Below, piece after piece: positions 9,904 to 19,562 of a stretch of DNA of 64,000 bases (position 1 is the first letter of the stretch; each line of letters opens with the position of its first letter). The notes beneath the pieces are model-generated. The model saw only the letters and a program-made list of their open reading frames with translations, made no database searches and was not told where the DNA came from. A program made the position numbers and the translations under genes. The stretch is taken from assembly GCA_007115705.1 (NCBI GenBank), contig QXEO01001841.1, positions 372,001 through 436,000 of the forward strand. Direction: 5' to 3'. Source of the DNA: Dactylis glomerata. Lineage: Eukaryota; Streptophyta; Magnoliopsida; Poales; Poaceae.

Positions 9904-12569
9904 ATGCGCGTGAAACATCTAGCCACCAACTGGGTACGATCCGCTATCACGAAGAAGGAGGTGGAGAAAGCCAGAGCGGACGGCCTCATCGCCGCCCAAG
10001 ATTCCATCAAATTTCCCAGTACTGAGCGGATCCCGAAGCCCCCGAGCGGTTATCGGGTAATGTTCCTTGCTTTCCTCCTCCGCGGTTTTTCTCTTCCTGC
10101 CCACGAGTTTCTCCGTGGGCTTCTCTTTGTCTACGGTGTGCAGCTCCACCAGCTCACACCAAACTCCCTTCTGCACATTGCCTGCTTCGTGACTCTCTGC
10201 GAGTCATTCTTGGGCATTGAGCCCCACTTCCTTCTCTGGAGATCAATTTTTCGACTCCGCCCCAACGTTGCCCTATCCAAAAAACCCGAACTGGGCGGAG
10301 CCGTTGTTTCTGTGCGTCCTGAAGCACAATACCTCGAATTTTCCATGGCCGCCTCTGTCCAAGGGTGGAGGACAAAGTGGTTCTACATCAAGGACCGCAA
10401 ATCCTCTCCTGAAGATGAGTACAGCCTACCCCCTTTCGATGCTTCCCAGGAGGTGAAGAAATTAGCGTCATGGGATACGCTTCCCTCAGATGCGGAAGTA
10501 GAACAAATTCTTCCTCTTCTGTCTCGCATCAAGGCTCTGAAAGGAGGCCAAGGAGGTGCTTTGTAGGGTATCCAACTCATGGCGTTTTTCGTGCAACGTC
10601 GAGTTCAACCCCTACAGCACCGCCTCACCAAGCTTTGGAATTACGCTGGCTTGGACGATCCTACTCGCGTCTCTGAAGACTAGATAGAGAAAAAGGATGT
10701 CGACAAGCGAGTTAGGAGCCTCACCAAGCTCACAAAAGATCATGCGGTCGCAGATTTGACCGCTGACTATTTCGACTCCGTGCACCCTCTGCCCGAGGTT
10801 TGTTTTCTATGCTCACTTGTTGTCGAATTTTGTTTTCCTCGACTTGAATTAGTGTTTGCCTTTGTACTCTGCTAATTTATTTATGTGCAGGGTCACCTTT
10901 TCCTTGTTTCACGCCCTCCTCTTCCAGAGGCAGGGCCCCTTCCGGCTGATCTAGCTTCTCCTACATCTGAAGCCCCCGAGGCTGACGAAAGTCAGGACGG
11001 AGATGATGCCGAAGAATCAGAAGAGGAAACTAGCTCGTCGACATCGCCTCCTCCCGCACTTGCTGAAGATGCTGGTGTCGACAAGAAAAGGAAGCGTGTC
11101 GACGAAATTGCTTCATCGAGTTCTGCAGCGGCTGGCAAAGCCCCCGTTCTTGCAGAAGATATGGAGTACTTCGACCTCCTAGCATCGTGAGTGTTGTATT
11201 CGAGTTTTTCAATTGCATTGTTCTTGCCTTGTTTCCATAACTTATTTTCTTCATGCAGAGATGACGAAGAGCCGCCAACATATGCTACAGCTGCTCCACC
11301 AACTTCTCCTCCGGCCGCTGATGAGCCTGTTGAGCCAGATGTTGCGCCGAGGGCTACCAGGGCTTCTGTCAAGAAGGTTCCTCAAGCTCGAAACCCCAAA
11401 TGCTCGAAGAAGGCCAAAGAGACCGACGTTTCTCTTGAAGCCCATGCATCGACGGTTTCTCCTGATGATGTGAGTAACTTTTCTTTTACTCGCTTTCCTT
11501 GCATACACTCATGCTCTTACACGCTCTTTCTCTTAGGCATTATTAAAAAGATTCGTCGCCTTGGGCACTGAATGTGCTGAGTACCTAAAGGTTGCAAAAG
11601 CTTCCGAAGGTACACTTTTGACGTCCAGTCACAACTTTTTCCTTGTACTTATCCTTTGCTATTTATCTGACACGCTTGCGTATTCTTCTGTAGCTGCTCT
11701 GGCAACGGCCAACGCTCGAATTGCGTCACTGGAGGCGGAGCTCCGTGCTTCACATAAAGCTTATGATGCTGCGGCTACTGCTAAAGCAAACGCTGAGAAG
11801 TCGCAGAAATCTGCGCTTGGTAAGGCGAAGAAAGCTGAAAAAGCTTTAGCTGATGCCAACAAGGATCATGCCCAGCGAGAGCAAGCCGTGGCAGAGCGTC
11901 TTCACACAATGTCTACTGCTGCTGAAAGTAAGTGATTCACCTTGTCTTCTATTTTCGACTTCTATTGCATTGTTGTACTTGCTGACATTTTTCTCTTCTT
12001 TTTCTCTTCTATCCGCTCTGTGTCGTGCAGGATTTACCGGGGTATCTCCGCCGTCCCTGCAACCGGACGATGATCCTCTGATGACTGCGGTTAACCTACT
12101 CGAGGAAAACTGGATATCTATCCAGGAGACTTTTGAGTTAGTTAACCGCGTTCTATCACGACTGTTTGTCGGGTTATGGCCGAAGAAAAGGGCAGCAGTT
12201 CCGAAGGACAGCTTGAGTAATCTTGCCAAGTCCTTCGATACAACTGAAGACCCCACCCTCCAGCTGAAAGGGCTTTCTATTAAGCGTGGCGCCGAGGGTG
12301 CTATTGCACTTTCTCTTGCGCACGGTACGGACTTCGACTGGGAGAGGGTGAGCTCTCCCCATGGCCGCACCCGCGATGAGATGAAGGCTTTTTTCGAGAA
12401 GGCGAAGAAGTTGGCACCTGCATTGGTGACAATTATTTCCCCTTCGGCATCCTCTGCGGCATCTGCTGCACCACCTCCAGCGGCGAAAGATCCAGTGCCG
12501 CCGTCGACTTCTGGCGAGGAATTTGCCGTGCCCTCTTCTGCCACGGAGCAAAATGCTGAGGTGGCGTAG
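9904..12569 (+). pseudogene. Antisense multi-exon gene in R0: putative gypsy-type transposon domain protein (PF04195-like)
   Basis: Best reconstruction has six exons: 9904-10797, 10891-11186, 11259-11469, 11537-11609, 11694-11927 and 12031-12569. All introns are GT...AG, and phases keep one frame across 749 codons. The first exon, with motifs such as KHLATNWVRSAIT and LLFVYGVQLHQLTPNSLLHI, resembles the grass protein class annotated as putative gypsy-type transposon (Transposase_28, PF04195). Exon 2 is acidic with a basic KKRKR stretch, and exon 5 is an Ala/Lys/Glu-rich coiled coil. Exon 1 has two in-frame TAG stops (10564-10566, 10681-10683), so this copy is probably dead, although the first 220 codons are open. 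Function is unknown; the strand, introns and promoter are opposite to the host element. The intron calls are inference from splice consensus and frame continuity. Confidence 0.65.
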
Positions 12570-12750
12570 ACTCGGCTTCTTTGTAGCTTTTAGTTTTCTC
12601 CTTTTGAATGTAAAAAACTTTAGTTGCGTGCAACCCGAGAACCTTAGTCATAGGGTTTTGCACTTATGTAAGTATATTTCCTTCGTATGAAGTATTATGC
12701 TGTCTCTCTGAAATTGCTTCTCCTTTCTTTTCCTTTTTGGCTTGCAGCCG

Positions 12751-13681
12751 ATGCGCGTCAATGATCCTTTGACTCACGGTCCTGCTCCTTCCTCTTCCCA
12801 TGTGTTCGGTTCTCAGGTTTCGTCGACTCCTAGTCGATGCAGTTGATGCGCAGAATACTCTTCTAGGGTTTCCGATCTTGAGGCTCGCCTAACTTTAGCC
12901 AAGCGTCAGGCACAGATGGCTATTGACAAAGCTAGCAAAGCCAGTGGTTATATGAAGCAAATATCTTCCCTTGAGGAAAAGGTCTCCAGCTTGACGGCGA
13001 AGAATGTTCATAATGAAGAGTGCGAATCTTTTATTCTTAGCATTGTCGAGTCTGCCTGCGAGATGTTGCGATGTAAGTTTTCTTTCGACTCCTCCTTTTC
13101 CTATTTCTTCACTGCTGTTTTTTGTGATGTCCTTTGCTGTTATAGGTACTTGTCTGGATTTCGCTGCAGAAGATCGTCGGGTTACCGAGCAAAATGCAGC
13201 TTTAGAGAGAATGTCAGCAGGCTGTGAGACTATGTGATCTGATCCTCATCGCCGGAGTGCCATTGTACTGCTTCAGGACCGTGCCCAACATATTGGCAAA
13301 TCAGTTGATGGTTGCCGACATGCTCTGACGACTATGCACTCTGTCATGCTTCCTCGCAATCCTCTTCCTGCAACTTTTCCACTTCTTCTTGATACCTTTA
13401 GATCTAGACATCGTATTCATAGATTGATAGAGCTGAACTTGGTGGCTGGTGCCAATTTTGCTCTCGGGTGGATACGTAAGTGGCACCCGAGGCTTAATTA
13501 TAGCTCTATGTCCCTGAGTTTAGCTCCAGGTAGGACTAGCCTTCGTGTGCATATGGAGAGCACGCTGCAACCTGCTCGAAGGCTTGTAGCTAGGCTGCTG
13601 GAAGCGGATGCTGCGTTTTTTCGCGAGTACCACTATTTGGACCCGTTAGGCGTAGATGATTCCGACAACCCATTATTGTAA
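12751..13681 (+). pseudogene. Second antisense gene segment in R0 (coiled coil plus conserved tail), broken
   Basis: A GT...AG intron at 13073-13145 joins exon 12751-13072 to exon 13146-13681 in frame. The first part reads as a coiled coil (DLEARLTLAKRQ..., SSLEEKVSSL). The second ends in a Trp/Arg-rich region (GWIRKWHPRLNY) and an acidic tail. In-frame TGA codons lie near 12844-12846 and at 13235-13237, each one transition away from CGA. It may be the 3' part of the gene ending at 12569 (a donor-like gtaagt lies near 12666) or a separate gene. No function is known to me. Confidence 0.5.
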
Positions 13682-13978
13682 TACATTTTTGTATGTGTGC
13701 AACGCGAGAGTATTTTATTTCGCGACTTCATGGCGAAAATTTGTTCTCAGAGCGTTATTGTATGATTCGTGTGTTTGCCGCATTTTCTCTTTGAAAGACT
13801 CGTAAACTCGAATATGAGGAACGTTTCGTCTTTATTATACTTGTAATGTAAGATACATGGGGTGACCCAAGAGATCCGGCCTGTGACCTATGTTCTGGAT
13901 CTAGAGGGCATTGCCCCTGGTATAACTCGTGGCTTTTACAGCCTTACTGTTCTACTCTACTTTATTGTCTTTTGATGT

Positions 13979-16900
13979 TTATGCCGTCATGGCTTTCCCT
14001 TCTTCTCCTGCGTCCTTGTCTTCTCCTGATGCTCCTACTCGTGGTTTCTTCGTTTTGGGCTCTGCAACGCGTCCTTCGAGTAGCTTGACGCCCTCTGTAG
14101 TTGTGCTTTTTGCCTTCTCTGCATAGTTGGCTATCATGCCAAAGTTTTGTGCCATCTTGTGGAACTCCCTGTCGCAGAGATCTGAAATTTCGAAACTTCC
14201 TTTTACTGTAATTACTCCTCTTGGTCCTGGCATTTTGAGTACCAGATATGTATAATGGGGGACTGCCATGAATCGCGAAAACGCGGGTCGTCCGAGGATC
14301 GCGTGATATTGAGATGGCCAGTCCATGACTTCAAAATCTAGCTTTTCTCTTCTGTAGTTTTGTCGGTTGCCGAAGCAAACGTTGAGTGCTATTCGACCCA
14401 GTGGGTAATTGGCACTTCCTGGCACGATCACGTGGAATGAACAATCTGTTGGTTTCAGGAACTCTAACGATATGTGCATTGCCCTGAGTGTTTTTGCGTA
14501 TATCAGGTTAATTCTACTTCCTGCGTCCATGAATATTCTATCGACATCATACGCGCCGATTTGAGCTTTGAGTACCAACGGCGCGTTTCCTGGCCGAGGT
14601 ACTGTTATAGGGTGGTCTTCTCTGTTGAACTCAATTGGTTGTTCTGACCAATGCAGATACTCCGTTGTAGCTGGAGGCGAAATGACTGCTAGGTTGACTT
14701 GTCGAGTTATACTCTTTTCTTCTTTGTTCGACTTGGGCACAGGTTGTATCATTGCTGTGATGTGTCCTTTTGATGGAACGTACCCTTCGTCGTCGTCGTG
14801 TCCCTGGTTTTGCTGGTCTTGTCCTTGAGGAGCTCCGTTGTTTCCTTGCTGTTTTGCCAGAGGATTGTTGCTTCCTTCAAATCCTTGTCGCCTTGCTTCG
14901 GTTTGCTTATTTAGCGCGGCCTCTTGTAGTTTTAAGAATGTTGTACAATCTTTCATTGTGTGTCTTGATACTCGCTTCCCATCGACGAACGCTGAGTGTA
15001 TATGACAAGGTCCGTTGAGCATATCTTCTGCCGACGGGTTGTACTCTCTGGGTTCTCTTGCAGGAAACTTTTTGTATTCCTCTTTTCCGTAGCTTCGATA
15101 TCCCAAGCTTCTGCGATCACTTCCTTGATAGCTGTTGTCTTTGTATCCTGCGGCGATTTGGCTATGGGAGCCGTAGGTGTCGTAATTTCGGGATCGTCTC
15201 CTTTGACTTCCATATCTGTTTCTTCTGTCGTCCTCTCGAGATCGCGTCCGCTTGTTGTTGCACGCATCTTTTCCATCTGCAAATCTATTTGCTGTGTCCA
15301 TGAGGTTTGACACTGTTTTCGGCTTGATTCTACCCATCTCTTCGACTAGGTCTCTTCACCTTAATCCGATGATGAACGCATCTATTGCTCTTTCGTCTGA
15401 AACTTCGACTGCTGAATTTTTGATAAGGCTCCATCTTTGGATGTATGCCCGCAGTGTTTCGTCGCGTTGTTGCACACACGCTTTGACTTCTTCTATTGAT
15501 GCTGGCCATTTGTATGTCGACCTGAAGTTGCTTGTAAATTGCTTTGTGAGGTCTTCCCAACTTCCAATAGATTCTTTCTCTAGTTTGCTCAACCATGACC
15601 TTGCTGCGCCGGTGAGGTGTAATTGCAAACTTTGCATTGCTGTTTCTTTGGTTCCTCCTAATATTTGAACTGCTTGTAAGTAATCTGCGAGCCATGATTG
15701 TGGTTCTTGTGATCCGTCGTACTTTTGCTGATCATGAGGTAGCTTGAATCCCTTGGGAACTGGAGTGGTGCGAACCCTGCGGGTAAAGCACGATGCCCCC
15801 ATCTCTTTTTCGTCATCTTCATAGTCGCGTTTTTCATTTGGGGATCGCGATCTTCGAGTTCCACTGTGCTGTTTTGGTGATGGCGATCGAGATCGGTGCT
15901 TGCTGCTTCTGCGCCTAGGACTATTGTGACGGCGAGGTGACCTTGCTTTATGCACTTCCTTGTGATGATATGTTTCTTCTCCTTTTGCTGATAGCTTGTG
16001 GCCCACCATGTTGAGTCCGTTCAATGCTGCTCTATGCATATGTTCCCTAGGATCTCCTGGACTTGGTCGAGTTGTAAGCAGATATGCTTGCGCTGCTACT
16101 AATGCTGCTTCAGGGGTTTTTGGTAGGATATTCCCCTGCTCGTCGACCGATAGGAAAGACGAGTCAAGGTTTTTGGAAATACTTTGCCTGTCAGAGTACT
16201 CGAGGTTGTCGTACCTTGAGCCGTGTTGACGATTTTTCCTTGCGTTACTATATGATGCGTCGCTTCGTGCTTTATGAGCAGCTTCGCTAGCTGCAATGGC
16301 TGAATCTTTTCTTCTTTGTATCTCTATTTTGTCCTTTGCTAATTGCTTTGCCTGCTGCCTTAGGGCGTAATGATACCCCAAAAGCATGTCTTTGCTGGAA
16401 TTTGATGGTATTGGCGTGCCGTGTTCTACGGCTTCTCTTATTATCCTCCATTCGTCGACTGATAGTCAATTTTTTTCCCTGGCTATGAGGGATTCTGCTG
16501 TTTGCCCTTCTGCTAGGTGATTTGCTCCTCTGTCGATATTTGCTGGGTTTAGCACTGGGTTGTTATTTTCATCGAATTCTTCTGAGTTGTCTCCTACAAT
16601 GGCGAGCACTTGGCATTGTTTGCCAATGTTATTATTGAAGCTTGAGAAGATCGAGTCGCCATCTTCAGAAAGCTCTAACCCTGTCTTCCATGTGTCTGTT
16701 GACTTGTCTGAGATATCGTCGAGGCAGATCATGAGATCATTGAGTTGGACTCCTGCGTCTAGTTTTTCCTTTGCTTTATTGTCTTCTTCGATTTTTTCTT
16801 TTAGCACTTCTTCTAGGCTGACCGGCGAGTTTACCTCGCTGGATGAGCCGTCGGAATACTCCATCATTGCTAATGTTTCAGGCTCAGTTGCCGACGGATC

Positions 16901-17041
16901 TTGTTTCGTCGGATCTGACATGCGAGATGAACCCGATGGCCCGATGAGGATGCTCAAACTTCCAATTGTCAACTCCATCTCTTGATTTTCGTCGAGTTCT
17001 GAACTGATGTTGGATAAAAGCGAAAAAGCCGTCGAATTCAT
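13979..17041 (-). pseudogene. R0 gag-protease, two in-frame stops
   Basis: Read from ATG at 17041 (MNSTAFSLL), the start shared with R1, R2 and R4. The frame is interrupted by TGA at 16466-16468 and at 15356-15358; in the sibling copies the second site is Arg. The middle part carries the gag core (LPHDQQKYDGSQEP, LHLTGAARSWLSKL). A variant zinc-binding motif (CHIH...H...C) follows. The protease has catalytic triad FMDAGS and a LGRPAF motif. It ends at 13979 without any reverse transcriptase frame, whereas in the siblings pol follows directly. Gag would form the particle and protease would process it; with these stops the copy is inactive unless complemented. Confidence 0.85.
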
Positions 17042-17058
17042 GATTCCAACGCCCAAAA

Positions 17059-17076
17059 TCCCCACGGTCGGCGCCA
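17059..17076 (-). other. R0 primer-binding site
   Basis: Minus-strand TGGCGCCGACCGTGGGGA begins 2 nt after the 5' LTR. It is the same in R1, R2 and R4. It shares its first eight bases with the tRNA-Asp site of R3 and R5 but differs beyond; I could not assign the primer tRNA. Confidence 0.85.
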
Positions 17077-17078
17077 AT

Positions 17079-17413
17079 TGATGAGGGTTAACTCGGCAAA
17101 TGTCCTAAATGAAGGACTTAGGATCGGGGAGATAGGGCGTCGGATGAACTCGAAGGTAAAGTTAGTCGAAAATAGGTGTGTGCTGAAAGTAAACTTGGGT
17201 GTTCAACCTGGCTTGCTTTCAATCTGGCCTACACCGTCCCCTCCTGGCCCCTTTATATAGGTGGCCAGGTCTCGAGGATCGGGTAGGGTCCGATACAGAT
17301 TACAATATCCACATACGGTAAGAACTCGTATTCGACTATCATTACAATTGGGCCTAGCTTAACGGGCCTCAGGGGTACTCAACTAACGGGCTCTATTAGC
17401 TATACCCTTGTCA
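17079..17413 (-). repeat. R0 5' LTR (335 bp)
   Basis: Pairs with 8382-8716, with six differences by eye, five of them transitions. Its minus-strand start (TGACAAGGG) is followed outside by the TSD gtcgc. Confidence 0.92.
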
Positions 17414-17418
17414 GTCGC

Positions 17419-18055
17419 AGACATACAATTACGTTAAAAAAATTAGTTTTCATGTACCTTTGAAGATATACCATGGGAAAATTACAGTTAGTGAATTACG
17501 TGCCGCTGAAGAATACGACCAAAAAATTTGTGCTAAAGAGTTGTGTTGAGTATATTGTCAAACGGCCATGTATCGAAGAATTACCGGTCTGCACGGTTGG
17601 CAAAATACTTAGGGGGATTACGGATCATGAAAACTATTGAATAATTACTGTAAAATGATTTTCAAAGAATTACCAGAGTAGAAGAAATAGTAGTATTTTT
17701 CTCGAACAAAAGAGACGGCTAATACAAGAAGGCAGTTAACATTGAGAAGTAATGGCCAATTTTTTTTATTAGTGTATGTTGTCAATAGAAGAAAGTAGGA
17801 TTTTTTCCCCAAAACAAAAGAGGTGACGAATAGAAAAAGAAAGTTAGAAAGTTACCGCTGAGAAGTTACGGCCGAAAACTTACTTTCATAGAATTATTGT
17901 TCACGCACCATGGGAAACTTACTGTTGAAATACTACAGTCGAAAAATCGTGCAACGAATATTAAAAAACTATGGTCGGAAAAGTATGCACCATTCTAGAA
18001 ATAGTGTTACATAATTATCATCGCAAATTTACCGTAGTAGAACCGTTAAGCTAGT
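17419..18055 (+). repeat. Tandem repeat copy 1, main part (unit about 668 bp)
   Basis: Blocks such as catgtacctttgaagatata (17451), ggcaaaatacttagggg and aaaagagacggctaa recur in the same order 668 bp further on. The unit is non-coding and rich in aattaccg and aagttacgg words, with shorter internal similarity. Copy 1 was split by R0. Confidence 0.8.
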
Positions 18056-18580
18056 ACAGAAGAAAGCACTCACCGGTAAAGATGCGTGTACTCAAAGTTA
18101 TGTTAAGAAATTAGGTTTCATGTACCTTTGAAGATATACCATGAGAAAATTACAGTCAATAAATTACGTGCCACTGAAGAATACGGCCTAAAATTTAGTG
18201 TTGACACTGATGATTTGCGTCAAGTAATTATTATCATACATACGTGTATCGAAGAATTACCGGTTGTGCATGGTTGGCAAAATACTTAGGGGGGATTACG
18301 GATCATGGAAGAATCACTATTGAATAAATACTGTAAAAAGGATTTTCAAAGAATTACTAGAAGCCATTAGTAGAATAAGGTAGTAGTATTTTTCTTGAAT
18401 AAAAGAGACGGCTAACATAAGAAGGCCGTCAGCGTTGAGAAGTGATGGCCAATTTTTTATTAGTGTAGGTTGTCCATAGAAGAAAGTAGGATTTTTTTCC
18501 CAAAAACAAAAGAGGAGATGAATAGGAAAAGAAAATTACCGATGAGAAGTTACGGTCGTAAAATAAACACCAGATAATAA
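18056..18580 (+). repeat. Tandem repeat copy 2 (partial)
   Basis: Aligns with 17398-17920 of the R0-excised sequence at an offset of about 668 bp, with scattered substitutions and small indels. It ends where a fragment of family T sequence begins. Confidence 0.78.
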
Positions 18581-18599
18581 ACTCGACATTTCACTTCCA

Positions 18600-18958
18600 T
18601 CAGGCGGGATTTGGTGCAAGTCGAATAAAAGCAACCCGATAATTTCAGGTATTATAACAACCAAATAGGGCTCTTGATAAAAAATTCATATTCTCAGACC
18701 GCGTTCACCGCGATAACATGTCTGAATGTCGTGGTCGCAAAGATCATGAACGTAAGATCTCAGGATCCATCCTGTATGTCCTAGTATTCGCACACGAATG
18801 CGCTCTGCTAGTAAATTTCCATATCCACGATATAAAAAAAATCCCGGTGGACGCACTGGGTACCCTTAAAAAATACTGGAATTCATGCTTTGCTAAGTCC
18901 TAAAAGTGACACAAGCTGGATTACACCAGGTACCGAATTCGAGTCCGGGGATACTGTT
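18600..18958 (+). mobile_element. Diverged fragment of a family T 3' region
   Basis: The sequence around ggtggacgcactgggtacc (18846-18864) is the reverse complement of the block that R0, R2 and R4 carry downstream of pol. It is therefore a plus-oriented, badly diverged piece of the same 3' region. It holds an open frame of 61 codons with no recognised domain. Confidence 0.6.
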
Positions 18959-19190
18959 TAAACAGCGCCGCCACATTGTCTTCTTCCTTACATATCAAGT
19001 GTTTCTCTGTGCTTTCCATGAATTGCCTTCATCTTTGCTGGTCTTCCTGTCCTTTAGTCGATATGCTCCTCCAGGTATTACTTTTGTGACGATGTAAGGT
19101 CCCAGCCATAGCGATTCTAGCTTGCCATGGCCATCTTGCTTGAGTCGAAGGACTAGGTCCCCAACCTCGAAAGACCGGGGGCACACTCGA
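18959..19190 (-). pseudogene. Fragment of family T integrase C-terminus
   Basis: The minus-strand frame reads RSFEVGDLVLRLKQDGHGKL followed by GPYIVTKVIPGGAYRL, homologous to the end of pol in R2 and R4. It stops abruptly at 19190, where the R1 5' LTR starts, so R1 probably inserted into an older, oppositely oriented relative. Its orientation is opposite to the neighbouring 18600-18958 piece, implying rearrangement. Confidence 0.75.
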
Positions 19191-19525
19191 TGACAAGGGT
19201 ATAGATAATAGAGCCCGTTAGTTGAGTACCCCTGAGGCCCGTTAAGTTAGGCCCAATTGTAATACTAGTCGAAATACAAGTTCTTACCGTATGTCGATAT
19301 TGTAATCTGTATCGGACCCTACCCGATCCTCGAGACCTGGGCACCTATATATAGGGGCCAGGAGGGGACGGTGTAGGCCAGATTGAAAGCAAGCCAGGTT
19401 CTTCACACACGTTTACTTTCATAGCAACCTTGTTTGACTGATTTTACCTTCGAGTTCATCCGACACTCTATCTCCCCGATCCTAAGTCCTTCACCTAGGA
19501 CATTTGTCGAGTTAACCCCTCGTCA
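19191..19525 (+). repeat. R1 5' LTR (335 bp)
   Basis: Runs TGACAAGGG...CTCGTCA, the same length and ends as the LTRs of R0, R2 and R4 but more diverged. A tatatata-like promoter motif lies near 19351. The 5 bp before it are ctcga; the partner TSD is outside the window. Confidence 0.88.
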
Positions 19526-19527
19526 AT

Positions 19528-19545
19528 TGGCGCCGACCGTGGGGA
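19528..19545 (+). other. R1 primer-binding site
   Basis: TGGCGCCGACCGTGGGGA, 2 nt after the LTR, identical to the sites of R0, R2 and R4. Confidence 0.85.
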
Positions 19546-19562
19546 CTCTGGGCGTTGGAATC

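Larger units (their letters stand above)
8382..17413 (-). mobile_element. R0: non-autonomous Tat-type Ty3/gypsy element carrying an antisense gene
   Basis: A complete 9032-bp insertion bounded by two 335-bp LTRs, with the 5-bp duplication gtcgc at 8377-8381 and 17414-17418. Read on the minus strand the order is: 5' LTR, primer-binding site, gag-protease (with stops), then no reverse transcriptase, RNase H or integrase. A long antisense gene-like region (9904-13681) and a 3' untranslated part then lead to the 3' LTR. The sequence just after the gag-protease stop (about 13858-13930) resembles the sequence just after the pol stop in R2 (about 25840-25900), so pol appears to have been deleted. 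Movement would need proteins from a full family member such as R2 or R4. By eye the LTRs differ at 6 of 335 positions. Confidence 0.9.

Noticed and set aside
8382..17413. R0 considered as a full autonomous element
   Set aside because: No reverse transcriptase, RNase H or integrase motif could be found on either strand between gag-protease and the 3' LTR.
19434..19562. In-frame ATG upstream of R1 gag within the 5' LTR
   Set aside because: It lies before the LTR end and primer site; the ATG at 19563 matches the start in R0, R2 and R4.
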